This document shows, piece by piece, positions 41,612 through 50,588 of a stretch of DNA of 64,000 nucleotides (its first letter is position 1; each line of letters begins with the position of its first letter). The stretch is from Sinomonas cyclohexanicum (lineage in GTDB: Bacteria > Actinomycetota > Actinomycetes > Actinomycetales > Micrococcaceae): NCBI RefSeq assembly GCF_020886775.1, contig NZ_AP024525.1:3410001-3474000 (forward strand). Reading direction: 5' to 3'. The position numbers and the translations under genes were made by a program. The notes under the pieces are model-generated. The model saw only the letters and a list, made by a program, of their open reading frames with translations, did no database searches and was not told the origin of the DNA.

Positions 41612-42412
41612 TCAGGCGCCGGTGGGCAGCGCGCCGTCCTGCGCTGAGGCCCACAGCGACGCGAGCGAGGCGGCGACGCGGTCCGGTTCCACCCGGTGCG
41701 GCGGGTCGAAGTGGTGGCGCCCCGGGAACACCTCGAGCCGGAACCGGGGAAACACTCCGGAGAGGCGTTCGGCGATCTCGCCGTAGTCGTCCGGGTTGGA
41801 GAGGGCACCGAGGGCGAAGTAGACGGGCCTGCCGAAGCGGGCGAGGACGTCGCGGTCAAGCGCGTAGGTGGCGAACGTGTGCAGGAAGGCTCGGATGCCG
41901 GCCGGCCGGAGCGCCATCCAGGGAGGCTGTTCGCTCCCCTGCACGGGCAGGCCGGCGGTGACGCCCGGGCGGACGCCGAGACGGACGAACCGCGCCATGA
42001 ACTCCCCGGGCGGCAGCCCCTCGAGCTCTCGGTACTGCTCCCAGAGGGCCCGGTGCGCGGGGCTCCAGCCCCAGTCCCCGGCCCACGCGGGCTCGAGCAG
42101 CGCGAGCGACTCGAGCATCTCGGGGTGGCGCGCGGCGAAGGCGAGCGCCGCGGCGCCCCCGCCCGAGTAGCCCACGAGGTGGAAGGTGTCCCAGCCGAGC
42201 TCGCGTGCGGTGCGCACGACGCCGGCAACCTCCGTGTCGAGCGAGTAGTCCTCCGGCGGTGTGGGGCCCGCGTACACTTCGAGATCCTTCGCGACCGCCT
42301 GGACGGCGTCCCCGAGCCGGGCGTGCAGGGCCGCGATGAGCGCGCCATACGCGGGCGTGGCGGGCAGGACGCTGCCGGGAAGGAGGATGGCGCGGTATCC
42401 GGTGGTGTTCAT
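41612..42412 (-). CDS. Alpha/beta hydrolase
   Basis: 266 aa. The nucleophile elbow is GYSGGG (S83); the catalytic histidine is likely in PGRHHFDPPH and an Asp/Glu in YFALGALSNPDDYG. Cap region contains a Trp-rich stretch (EPAWAGDWGWSPAHRALW). No signal peptide, so cytoplasmic. Substrate unknown. ATG 42412; divergent from the HD-GYP-LuxR gene with a 112-bp shared upstream region. Confidence 0.8.
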   Translation of the reverse strand: MNTTGYRAILLPGSVLPATPAYGALIAALHARLGDAVQAVAKDLEVYAGPTPPEDYSLDTEVAGVVRTARELGWDTFHLVGYSGGGAAALAFAARHPEMLESLALLEPAWAGDWGWSPAHRALWEQYRELEGLPPGEFMARFVRLGVRPGVTAGLPVQGSEQPPWMALRPAGIRAFLHTFATYALDRDVLARFGRPVYFALGALSNPDDYGEIAERLSGVFPRFRLEVFPGRHHFDPPHRVEPDRVAASLASLWASAQDGALPTGA

Positions 42413-42524
42413 GAAGCAAGGATCCGGCGCGCGGGACGCTCGCGCGTCGCGCGATCGCGCTATCGGGGCCAACGCCGCCGCCCGCCCCCTGTACGCGGGC
42501 ACCCCAGGGGCCGATGATCTACGC

Positions 42525-44033
42525 ATGGCCGGTTCGCTGCGCCTGGCCGAGTTCATCGCCGCGATGTCGCTCGCGACGGACCTCGGCATGGGCCAGCCAC
42601 TCGAGCACGGCCTGCGGACGTGCCTCACGGCGCTCGAGCTCGCAGACCTCGCGGGGGTCGAGCAGGACAGCCTGGGAGAGGTCTACTACACCGCGCTGCT
42701 GCGTTTCCTCGGCTGCACGGCGGACGCCCACGAATCGGCTGCGCTCGCTGGCGGCGACGAAGTCGCGCTGCGCGCGGCCATCGCCCCGGTGATGGGGGGC
42801 CCACCCGGGGAACTCCTGAAGGCCGTTGTGCCCGTCTTGGCAGCGGGGCACTCGACGGCGCAGCGGCTCCGGACGACGACGGTGTTCCTCGCCACCGGAC
42901 GGGCGCGGCTGCGCGCGGGCATGCGCGCCCACTGCGAAGCGGCGGAGATGCTCGCGGTCCGGCTCGGGCTCCCCGAGGCGACGCGGCGGTCCCTCGCCGC
43001 GTCCTTCGAGACATGGGACGGGCACGGCTTCCCGGACGGACTCGAGGGCGAGAGCATCCCGCTGCCGGCCCGGATCGTCTTCCTGGCCCGGAACATCGAG
43101 GTCATCGGCAGGCTTCGAGGCCCGGAGGCCGTCCGAGCCGCCCTGCGGGACCGCGCCGGGCACTCGATCGACCCCGCCCTCGCGGCCGTGGCCCTGCGGT
43201 CCCTCGACCGGCTGCTCGGCGCGGCCCGTGCCGAGATGCCGTGGGACGAGGCGCTGCGCCGCGAGCCGCGCCCGTTCGCGGAGATCCCCGCCGAACGGGT
43301 CGACGGGGTCCTCGCGGTGTTCGGTGACTTCGCCGACCTCAAGTGGCCCGCGCGTGCCGGCTTCTGCCGGGACGTCGCCGCGCTCGCCTCAGCTGCCGCG
43401 CCGGACCACGCAGAGACACTCCGCCGCACGGGGCTCGTCCAAGACCTCGGGCGAGTGGCCGTTCCGGGCGGGATCCAGGATTCGCCGGCCCATGACGAGC
43501 GCCTCCGCCTCCACCCGTACTACAGCGAGCGCATCCTGGCCCGTGTGCCCGCGCTGGCAGCACTCGCACGACTGGCCGGGATGCACCACGAGCGGCTCGA
43601 CGGCTCCGGCTACTACCGCGGGGCCACCGGGCCCGAGCTGCCGTGGGAGGCGCGCGTCCTCGCCGCGGCGGACGCCTTCCGCGAGTTCCTCGTCACCGCA
43701 CCCGTGCAGCCTCCTCCGCCGCCCGCGCGGGCGGCCGACGCGCTTGCCCGCCAGGCGCCACAGAAGCTCGACAGCGACGCCGTCGAGGCGGTCCTCGCCG
43801 CCGCCGGCCTCCGCGACCGGCGCACCCGCCCCGCCTGGCCGGGCGGGCTCACGGAGCGCGAGGTCGAGGTCCTGCGGCTCATCTGCCGCGGGGCCACGAA
43901 GAAGGACGTCGGTGCCGCCCTGGCCATCTCGCCGAACACCGCCGACCACCACGTGCGGCACATCTACACCAAGATCGGCGTCTCGTCCCGCGCGGCGGCA
44001 ACGCTCTTCGCCGTCGAGCACGACCTCCTCTGA
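42525..44033 (+). CDS. HD-GYP-type phosphohydrolase-like protein with C-terminal LuxR HTH
   Basis: 502 aa from ATG 42525. The N-terminal 200 residues hold half of an HD-type domain (LLRFLGCTADAHES, ETWDGHGFPDG), the middle the HD-GYP signature MHHERLDGSGYYRG (H354/H355), and about 440-500 a LuxR helix-turn-helix (LTEREVEVLRLICRGA, ISPNTADHHVRHIYTKIG). In the second HD motif the metal-binding His is replaced: VQDLGRVAVP (Q306-D307) instead of HDLGR. This suggests loss or change of phosphodiesterase activity and a sensor-regulator role. Architecture known in actinobacteria; target genes unknown. Confidence 0.82.
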   Translation: MAGSLRLAEFIAAMSLATDLGMGQPLEHGLRTCLTALELADLAGVEQDSLGEVYYTALLRFLGCTADAHESAALAGGDEVALRAAIAPVMGGPPGELLKAVVPVLAAGHSTAQRLRTTTVFLATGRARLRAGMRAHCEAAEMLAVRLGLPEATRRSLAASFETWDGHGFPDGLEGESIPLPARIVFLARNIEVIGRLRGPEAVRAALRDRAGHSIDPALAAVALRSLDRLLGAARAEMPWDEALRREPRPFAEIPAERVDGVLAVFGDFADLKWPARAGFCRDVAALASAAAPDHAETLRRTGLVQDLGRVAVPGGIQDSPAHDERLRLHPYYSERILARVPALAALARLAGMHHERLDGSGYYRGATGPELPWEARVLAAADAFREFLVTAPVQPPPPPARAADALARQAPQKLDSDAVEAVLAAAGLRDRRTRPAWPGGLTEREVEVLRLICRGATKKDVGAALAISPNTADHHVRHIYTKIGVSSRAAATLFAVEHDLL

Positions 44034-44050
44034 GCCGCGCGCCGGGCGCC

Positions 44051-44899
44051 TCAGGCGCTGGGACGGGACGCGTCGAGCTCCCGGGTGATCTGCTCGGAGC
44101 GCGCAAGGGCGGCGCGGGCGCCGTCGGCGATGATCGCGGGGAGACCGCGCTCGTCGAAGACGCGGATGGCCTGCTCGGTGGTTCCGTTGGGGCTCGTGAC
44201 GGCCTTGCGCAGGGCGACGGGATCGGCGCCGGGCTCGTCGAGCATGTATCCGGCTCCCACGACAGTCTCGCGGGCGAGGCGCAGGGCCAGTTCGGCGTCG
44301 AGCCCGAGGGCCTCGCCCGCCTTCGCCATGGCCTCGGCGAGGTAGAACGCGTACGCGGGCCCGGAGCCGCTGATGGCGCTCGCCGCGGCAATCTGGGCCT
44401 CCGGTACCTCGACCACGAGGCCGAGCCCGGAGAAGAGATCCAGGACCTTCGTCACGTGCTCCCTGGTCGCGTGGGTCCCCGCGGACAGGGCCACGACGCC
44501 CTTGCCGAGCCGTGCGGGCGTGTTCGGCATCGTGCGGATCACGGGCTGCCCGTCCGGGAGTTCCCGCTCGAGCTGCTCGAGCGAGACGGCGGCCGCCACG
44601 CTCACCACGACGGCGCCGGGCTCAAGCACAGGCGCAATCTCCCGCGCCACGGCGGCGACGCCCACCGGCTTGACCCCGATGACCACGACCGACGCCCCAC
44701 GGGCCGCCTGGGCGTTTGAATCGCCCTCCTCGTCCCACGCCATGACGGTCACCCCGTAGCGGGAGGCGATCTCACTGGCACTCTCCCGGCGCCGGACGGT
44801 CGCGATGATGTCCGTCTTGGGGAAGCCCGCCGCGAGGAGGCCGCCCATGATGGCCCCATTCATGGAGCCCGTGCCGAGGAATGCGATCTGGTTGCTCAT
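44051..44899 (-). CDS. proC: Pyrroline-5-carboxylate reductase
   Basis: 282-aa last enzyme of proline biosynthesis, reducing 1-pyrroline-5-carboxylate with NAD(P)H. N-terminal GTGSMNGAIMGGLL, the middle IRTMPNTPARLGKGV and the C-terminal signature AAASAISGSGPAYAFYLAEA and VTSPNGTTEQAI are diagnostic. No good Shine-Dalgarno at ATG 44899; a -10-like CAGGAT (44911-44906, minus) ends 6 nt upstream, suggesting a leaderless message. Convergent with the HD-GYP gene. Confidence 0.95.
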   Translation of the reverse strand: MSNQIAFLGTGSMNGAIMGGLLAAGFPKTDIIATVRRRESASEIASRYGVTVMAWDEEGDSNAQAARGASVVVIGVKPVGVAAVAREIAPVLEPGAVVVSVAAAVSLEQLERELPDGQPVIRTMPNTPARLGKGVVALSAGTHATREHVTKVLDLFSGLGLVVEVPEAQIAAASAISGSGPAYAFYLAEAMAKAGEALGLDAELALRLARETVVGAGYMLDEPGADPVALRKAVTSPNGTTEQAIRVFDERGLPAIIADGARAALARSEQITRELDASRPSA

Positions 44900-45240
44900 G
44901 CCCCCATCCTGCCAGCCGGTAGCGCTGGCCGCATTGCGGGGCCCCTGCGGGGGCCCAACCATTCCCAGCCTTTTCCCATGCTGGTACCGGGGTTCTCCCA
45001 AAGTCGCTCCGTACAGTAAGTACTACCTCACAGGGTGCGAGTGATGGGGCGGTCAGTCTCCCCCCAAGACTGACCGCCAGGCACTGGCAGTTCGGATGCA
45101 TGGTCCCCTAACCTTCCCCGAACTGCCAGTGCCAAACTCGTTTAAGGGCCGGATGAAGCCCCCGGTGACGTGCCCGTGCAGACAGCCCGCAGGGCCACGC
45201 CGCGCCGTCGCGGCCTGGCCCTGCCCGCTGGATTCGCCGC
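44900..45240. other. 341-bp intergenic region with two perfect inverted repeats, no gene recognised
   Basis: Between the sugar phosphate isomerase stop and proC (both minus). Stem 1: GGCGGTCAGTC (45048-45058) with 45068-45078, 9-nt loop. Stem 2: GGCACTGGCAGTTCGG (45080-45095) with 45118-45133, 22-nt loop. The stems are separated by one base. In mycobacteria this position near proC carries tiny HTH and 33-aa ribosomal-associated protein genes; I find neither here. Terminator, small RNA or remnant of a mobile element are all possible. Confidence 0.6.
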
Positions 45241-46110
45241 CTAGATCCCGCCGCCTGCCTCGAGCTCCGCGCGCTGCCCCAGATGGGTCCGGGCAAACTC
45301 GAGCGTCTCGGCAAGCATCCGCTCGCGCTCTCCCGTCACCCTGGCCTTGCGCGTGCTGATCTCGGCGACCACTGCGCCGTCGAACCCGCTCTGGGCGAGA
45401 TGTGCGAGGCACTCCGCGACCTGCTGCGTCCCCTGGCCCGGGAGAAGGTGCTCGTCGCGGAAGGAACGCCCCGACCCGTCGGTGAGGTGGATGTGCCTCA
45501 GTGTGCTGCCGAGCGCCCTGATCGCGGCCAGGCTGTTCTCGCGGGCCGTCGCGGCGTGGGAGAAGTCCCACGTCACGTCCGTGTACCCCTGGCCCACGGG
45601 GTCCCAGTGCGGGAGGTATGCGAGGGTCTCCCGGCCCCGCACGCGCCACGGGTACATGTTCTCCACGGCGATCCGCACGCCGAACGCGTCTGCAAGGTCA
45701 CGGACACCATGCGCGAACGTCTCGGCGTAGTTGCCCTGCCAGCGGAACGGCGGGTGCACCACGACCGTGTCGCAGCCCACCTCGACCGCCATCTTGCAGG
45801 ACTGGCTGATCTTGTTCCACGGCGAGCCCCACACCTGCTGCGTGAGCAGGAGGGTCGGGGCGTGGATGGAGACGATCGGCTGGTCGTAGCGCTGGGCGAG
45901 GTGGATGAGCTCGTCGGACTTCTGGCTCGTCGAGTTGTTGGTCACCATCACCTCGACGCCGTCATAGCCCAGATCCGAGGCGACGGCGAACGCGTCGTGG
46001 ACACTGAGGGGGTAGACGGAGGCGCTCGAGAGCGCCACGGGGATCTCGTTCTCTGCAGGACTTGACGGTGCGGACGTCTCGATCTCGATCTCCACTTCAA
46101 AGCTGTTCAT
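45241..46110 (-). CDS. Sugar phosphate isomerase/epimerase family protein (xylose isomerase-like TIM barrel)
   Basis: 289 aa, ATG 46110 overlapping the ppx stop (ATGA). TIM-barrel metal-site segments include GYDGVEVMV, TVVVHPPFRWQ, IAVENMYPW (Glu ligand), DVTWDFSHAA and HIHLTDG. It is the counterpart of the mycobacterial gene between ppx1 and proC (Rv0498-type). True substrate is unknown throughout the family. The first 20 residues are acidic and probably disordered. Confidence 0.85.
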   Translation of the reverse strand: MNSFEVEIEIETSAPSSPAENEIPVALSSASVYPLSVHDAFAVASDLGYDGVEVMVTNNSTSQKSDELIHLAQRYDQPIVSIHAPTLLLTQQVWGSPWNKISQSCKMAVEVGCDTVVVHPPFRWQGNYAETFAHGVRDLADAFGVRIAVENMYPWRVRGRETLAYLPHWDPVGQGYTDVTWDFSHAATARENSLAAIRALGSTLRHIHLTDGSGRSFRDEHLLPGQGTQQVAECLAHLAQSGFDGAVVAEISTRKARVTGERERMLAETLEFARTHLGQRAELEAGGGI

Positions 46111-47126
46111 ACGCGGGCCCTCGAGGGATGCATGCGCTCGGACCGAAGCCGCTCGCTCTGGATCGGACCGATGTGCGCCGGCGGCTCGAGGGGGCCGTCG
46201 AAGACGAGCTGGTCGAGGCGGCGGAGGATGAGCCCCTCCCGCAGCGCCCACGGACAGATCTCCAGCTCGTCGATCTCGAAGAGCTCCATGGCAGCCTCGG
46301 CCGCGAGGGCCCCTGCCAGCAGCTGCTGCGCCCGTGCCTCCGAGACCCCGGGCAGGTGCACGCGGTCCGAGGCGGCCATCGCGGACATGCGCTGGGCCCA
46401 CAGGCCGAGGTCGGTGCGCTGGAGGACGCGGCGTACATAGGGTCCGGCGCCCGATGGCGCCGCGCCGGCAATCCGCGCCAGGGAACGGAACGTCTTGGAC
46501 GTGCCGGTGACGAGATGAGGCGGCCCGAGCTTGTCGAAGCCCTTCACCGCGGGCCGGAGCGTGTCGCGGACGTACTTGCGCATGTCCTTGATGCTCTTGG
46601 CTGTGGGCGGATCCTGCGGCAGCCAGTCCCGCGTGAGCCGCTGGGCCCCGAGTGGCACGGACGTGGCGTGGGCGGGGAGGGAGTCGTGGCCCATGGCCAT
46701 CTCGAACGAGCCGCCGCCGATGTCCAATGCCAGAATGGTGCCAGCACCCCAGCCGTACCAGCGGCGCACCGCAAAGAACGTCATCGCTGCCTCCTCTGGC
46801 CCCGTGAGCTCCTGAAGCGTCACATTGGCCTCGCTCTGGACCCGGTCCAGGACGGCCTGCCCATTCTTCGCCTCGCGGATCGCGGAGGTACAGAAGGCCA
46901 GCAGGTCCTCGGCATTGTGGCGGCCGGCGAAGGCCCACGCCTCCTGGACGAAGTCGATCAGCTCCGTCTGGCCCCGCTCGCTGATGCTGCCGTCCTGCTG
47001 CAGGAACTTCACGAGGGAGAGCGGGCGCTTGTGCGAGGCGTAGGCCACCGGCTGCGCGCCGGGGTGAGCGTCCACCAGGAGCAGGTGCACGGTGTTCGAA
47101 CCGATGTCGAGGACGCCTAGCCGCAT
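46107..47126 (-). CDS. ppx: Ppx/GppA family exopolyphosphatase
   Basis: 339-aa ASKHA protein of the short actinobacterial Ppx1 type. Phosphate loop VLDIGSNTVHLLLVD, acidic FCTSAIREAKN and second loop ALDIGGGSFEMAMG are typical. Hydrolyses short-chain polyphosphate or pppGpp-like substrates in this family. A -10-like AATAAT (47138-47133, minus), one mismatch from TATAAT, ends 6 nt before ATG 47126 and lies on the sseB-like stop codon, so the gene probably has its own leaderless promoter besides read-through. Confidence 0.9.
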   Translation of the reverse strand: MRLGVLDIGSNTVHLLLVDAHPGAQPVAYASHKRPLSLVKFLQQDGSISERGQTELIDFVQEAWAFAGRHNAEDLLAFCTSAIREAKNGQAVLDRVQSEANVTLQELTGPEEAAMTFFAVRRWYGWGAGTILALDIGGGSFEMAMGHDSLPAHATSVPLGAQRLTRDWLPQDPPTAKSIKDMRKYVRDTLRPAVKGFDKLGPPHLVTGTSKTFRSLARIAGAAPSGAGPYVRRVLQRTDLGLWAQRMSAMAASDRVHLPGVSEARAQQLLAGALAAEAAMELFEIDELEICPWALREGLILRRLDQLVFDGPLEPPAHIGPIQSERLRSERMHPSRARV

Positions 47127-47133
47127 GAGCCCA

Positions 47134-47646
47134 TTATTCCCCGGTGTGGAGGTCCGGGTGCTCTCCCGGCTGTGCCGGGCGGAAGTCCCGCAGCACGGCA
47201 GCCACGTGCTCGGTGCTCAGCTCGAACCCGAACGCGCTGCCGGGGTTGAGCACGAGCCCCAACTCGGTCCCGAGGTTCTGCAGGAGCACCGCGCCCTGCG
47301 TCTCCACGACGGTCGGCGCGTGCTCGAGGAAGTCGGGGCGGATCCGCTGCCGGTGTGTGAACGCGGCCACTACAGGCTTGCCCTCGCCGTTCGTCAGGAC
47401 AAGCGGCTCTACGAACTCCGTCTCCCCCGGCACCGGCTCGGGGACGAGCAAGCACACGAGGCTGTTCAGGAACACGAGGATGGACTGCTGGCCCTCGTCC
47501 TCCTTCCCGGACTCCGTCGCTGACCGCAGCGACTCCTCGAGCTCGGTCAGCGGGGCCGGATCGAGATGCGCCGGAACAGGCTCGCCGGATGCGGACGACG
47601 CCGCGTCCGCGCCCGAGGCGACCGGCTCGCCGTCGTGCGTGCTCAC
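47134..47646 (-). CDS. SseB-like N-terminal domain protein
   Basis: 170 aa; GTG 47646 overlaps the topA stop (GTGA). After a 25-residue Ala/Ser-rich leader come LTELEESLRSATESGKEDEG, FLNSLVCLLVP, FTHRQRIRPDFLEHAPTVVE and LVLNPGSAFGFELSTEHVAAV, the typical course of the SseB N-terminal domain (a serine-rich/type III-associated fold widespread in actinobacteria with no known function). No signal peptide. Likely co-transcribed with topA. Confidence 0.78.
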   Translation of the reverse strand: MSTHDGEPVASGADAASSASGEPVPAHLDPAPLTELEESLRSATESGKEDEGQQSILVFLNSLVCLLVPEPVPGETEFVEPLVLTNGEGKPVVAAFTHRQRIRPDFLEHAPTVVETQGAVLLQNLGTELGLVLNPGSAFGFELSTEHVAAVLRDFRPAQPGEHPDLHTGE

Positions 47647-50423
47647 TTCGCGCCCGCCCTGGTGCGGCCGGCCGGCTTCTTGGCCGGACCCTTGGCACGC
47701 TTCTCGGCGAGGAGCTCGATGGCACGCTCGCGGGTGAGCTCCTCGATCGAGGTGGCCCGGGGGACCGTGATGTTCGTGACGCCATCCGTGATGTACGGCC
47801 CGAACCGGCCCTCCTTGACCACGATCGGCTTGCCCGAGGTCGGGTCGTCCCCGAACTCGGCCAGCGGCGCCGCGGCCGTCCTGCCGCCACGTGTCTTGGG
47901 CTGTGAGTAGATCTCGAGGGCCTGCTCGAGGGTGATCGTGAAGATCTCCTCCTCGCTGCCGATCGACCGAGAGTCCGTGCCCTTCTTCAGGTAGGGGCCG
48001 AACCGGCCGTTCTGGACCGTGATGGCGTTGCCCTCGGTGTCCTCGCCGAGGCGGCGCGGCAGCGTGAGCAGCTGGAGCGCCTGGTCCAGGGTGACGGTGT
48101 CCAGGGTCATGGACTTGAACAGCGAGGCCGTGCGGGGCTTGACCTTGACCGGCTTCTTGGGCGGCTTGGGCTTGCCGTTCTTGTAGTACTCGACCGGCTG
48201 GGCGGCGATCTGCTCGGGCGTCAACTCGGTGATCACCTCGGTGACGTAGGCGCCGTAGCGGCCGTTCTTGGCGACGATCTCGTGTCCCGTGAGCGGGTCG
48301 GTCCCGAGGATGTGTTCCTCGGGGCCCGCGCTCTCCATGAGCTCGAGCGCCTTCTCCGCGGTGAGCTCGTCCGGCGCGAGGTCGTCGGGGACGTTGGCCC
48401 GCTCAGGAACCGTCCCCTCGGGGGCGTCCGCGGGGAGCGGCTTCTCCAGGTACGGGCCGTACTTGCCCACGCGCAGCACGATCCCCGGTGCGAGCTCCAC
48501 GGAGTTCACCTCGCGCGCGTCGATCTCGCCCAGCCCGTTGACGATCGTGGTCAGGCCGGGGTTGTGGTCGTCGCCGAAGTAGAAGTGGCTCAGCCAGTCC
48601 GACCCAGCCTGCTCGCCGGCCGCGATCTTGTCGAGGTCCTCCTCCATCTCGGCGGTGAAGTCGTAGTCGACGTAGTCGTGGAAGTGCTCTTCGAGCAGGC
48701 GCACCACGGAGAACGCGATCCAGCTCGGCACGAGCGCGGTGCCGCGCGCCCGGACGTAGCCGCGGTCCATGATCGTGGAGATCGTGGCCGCGTACGTGGA
48801 CGGACGGCCGATCCCGCGCTCCTCGAGCGTCTTCACGAGCGAGGCCTCGGTGTAGCGCGGGGGCGGAGACGTCTGGTGGCCGTTCGAGGAGATCTCGAGG
48901 GCGTCGAGGGGCTGGCCCTTCGCCAGGACCGGGAGCCGACCGCCCTCCGAGGACGCGCCGCCGCCTCCGGCGCCCTCCGTATCCTCGCGGACCTCGTCAC
49001 GGCCCTCCTCGTACGCGGCGAGGAAGCCACGGAACGTGATGACCGTGCCGGATGCGGCGAACTCGGCGTCGCGTCCCGCGGCCTCGCCGGAGACTGCCGT
49101 CGCTCCCAGGCGGACCGTCGCGGTCGAACCCTTGGCATCCTCCATCTGGGACGCGACGGTCCGCTTCCAGATGAGCTCGTAGAGCCGGAACTCGTCCCCG
49201 GAGAGCTGCTTGGCAACCTGCGCGGGGGTGCGGAACGCGTCGCCCGCGGGACGGATCGCCTCGTGCGCCTCCTGCGCGTTCTTCGCCTTCGACGCGTACA
49301 CGCGCGGGCGGGAGGGGACGTACTCGGGCCCATACAGCTCCGAGGCCTGCCGGCGGGCGGCGGTCACGGCCTGGTCCGAGAGCGCGGTCGAGTCGGTACG
49401 CATATACGTGATGTAGCCGTTCTCGTACAGGCGCTGGGCCACCTGCATGGTCACGCGCGCGGAGAACCGCAGCTTGCGGGCCGACTCCTGCTGGAGCGTG
49501 GATGTGGTGAACGGTGCCGCCGGACGGCGCGTGTAGGGCTTCTCCTCGACCGAACGGACCGCGAAGGCCGCTCCTTCGAGTCCCGCGGCGAGCGCAGTGG
49601 CCGTCGCCTCGGTGAGCAGCTCGGCGTTCTTCGCCGTGAGCTCGCCCCGGTCGTTGAAGTCACGGCCCGTGGCGACCTTCTTCCCGTCCACCGACGCGAG
49701 GCGGGCCTGGAAGCTCTGGCGGCGCGCGCCGTCGTCCGCGGTGGCTGCACCCCGCGTGCCGCCGCCCTCGAGCGGTGCGAGGGTCGCCACGAGGTCCCAG
49801 TAGTTCGCGGTGCGGAACGCCATACGCTCCCGCTCGCGCTCCACCACGAGGCGCGTCGCGACGGACTGCACCCGGCCGGCCGAGAGCCCGCCCGCCACCT
49901 TGCGCCACAGCACCGGGGAGATCTCGTAGCCATAGAGGCGGTCGAGGACGCGGCGGGTCTCCTGCGCGTCCACGAGCGACTCGTCGACGTCGCGCAGCTC
50001 CGCCATCGCGCGCTGGATGGCTTCCTTGGTGATCTCGGGGAACGTCAGCCGGTGCACGGGCACCTTGGGCTTGAGCACCTCGAGGAGGTGCCACGCGATG
50101 GCCTCGCCCTCGCGGTCACCGTCGGTGGCGAGGTAGAGCTCGTCGGCGTCCTTGAGCTTGGCCTTGAGCTCCGCGACCTTCTTCTTCTTGTCCGGGGACA
50201 CGACGTAGTACGGCTCGAAGCCGTTCTCGATGTCGACGGCGAACTTGCCCACCGAGGTCTTCTTGAGCTCCGCGGGCAGGTCAGAGGGCTGCGGGAGGTC
50301 CCGGATGTGACCCATGGACGCGTCGACCTCGAAGCCGTCGCCCAGATACTGGGCGATCGTCTTGCTCTTGGCCGGCGACTCCACGATCACGAGCTTCTTG
50401 CCGGTTTTAGCCTTGGTGGCCAC
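47643..50423 (-). CDS. topA: DNA topoisomerase I
   Basis: Type IA topoisomerase relaxing negative supercoils, 926 aa from GTG 50423, chosen because GAGGAG lies 4 nt upstream (a TTG 15 nt earlier has none). TOPRIM domain with LVIVESPAKSKTIAQYLG and DGDREGEAIAWHL, active-site Y340 in GYITYMRTDSTAL, then the gate domain. The C-terminus has four GRYGAYV/GRFGPYI-type actinobacterial repeats in place of zinc fingers and a Lys/Arg-rich tail (AEKRAKGPAKKPAGRTRAG). Full length; overlaps the sseB-like gene. Confidence 0.97.
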   Translation of the reverse strand: MATKAKTGKKLVIVESPAKSKTIAQYLGDGFEVDASMGHIRDLPQPSDLPAELKKTSVGKFAVDIENGFEPYYVVSPDKKKKVAELKAKLKDADELYLATDGDREGEAIAWHLLEVLKPKVPVHRLTFPEITKEAIQRAMAELRDVDESLVDAQETRRVLDRLYGYEISPVLWRKVAGGLSAGRVQSVATRLVVERERERMAFRTANYWDLVATLAPLEGGGTRGAATADDGARRQSFQARLASVDGKKVATGRDFNDRGELTAKNAELLTEATATALAAGLEGAAFAVRSVEEKPYTRRPAAPFTTSTLQQESARKLRFSARVTMQVAQRLYENGYITYMRTDSTALSDQAVTAARRQASELYGPEYVPSRPRVYASKAKNAQEAHEAIRPAGDAFRTPAQVAKQLSGDEFRLYELIWKRTVASQMEDAKGSTATVRLGATAVSGEAAGRDAEFAASGTVITFRGFLAAYEEGRDEVREDTEGAGGGGASSEGGRLPVLAKGQPLDALEISSNGHQTSPPPRYTEASLVKTLEERGIGRPSTYAATISTIMDRGYVRARGTALVPSWIAFSVVRLLEEHFHDYVDYDFTAEMEEDLDKIAAGEQAGSDWLSHFYFGDDHNPGLTTIVNGLGEIDAREVNSVELAPGIVLRVGKYGPYLEKPLPADAPEGTVPERANVPDDLAPDELTAEKALELMESAGPEEHILGTDPLTGHEIVAKNGRYGAYVTEVITELTPEQIAAQPVEYYKNGKPKPPKKPVKVKPRTASLFKSMTLDTVTLDQALQLLTLPRRLGEDTEGNAITVQNGRFGPYLKKGTDSRSIGSEEEIFTITLEQALEIYSQPKTRGGRTAAAPLAEFGDDPTSGKPIVVKEGRFGPYITDGVTNITVPRATSIEELTRERAIELLAEKRAKGPAKKPAGRTRAGAK

Positions 50424-50588
50424 GGTACTCCTCGCCAAACTGCTGCCGTTCTGCCGCGCCCGCCGCCGGTCACCGCCGGGGTCAGGGCACGAGGGAGCGC
50501 GGCCGAGCGCCGCGCAAGTCCCTAGTTCACCATACGACGGCCCCGGACGCGCAAGCCGCCCGCCGTGTATGTGGACGTCGGGGGCGCG

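Noticed and set aside
45080-45133. Insertion sequence bounded by 16-bp inverted repeats
   Set aside because: Only 22 bp lie between the arms, with no target duplication or transposase; retained only as a structural finding.
48282-50525. 747-aa plus-strand frame opposite topA
   Set aside because: Antisense of a canonical topoisomerase gene; no coding signature.
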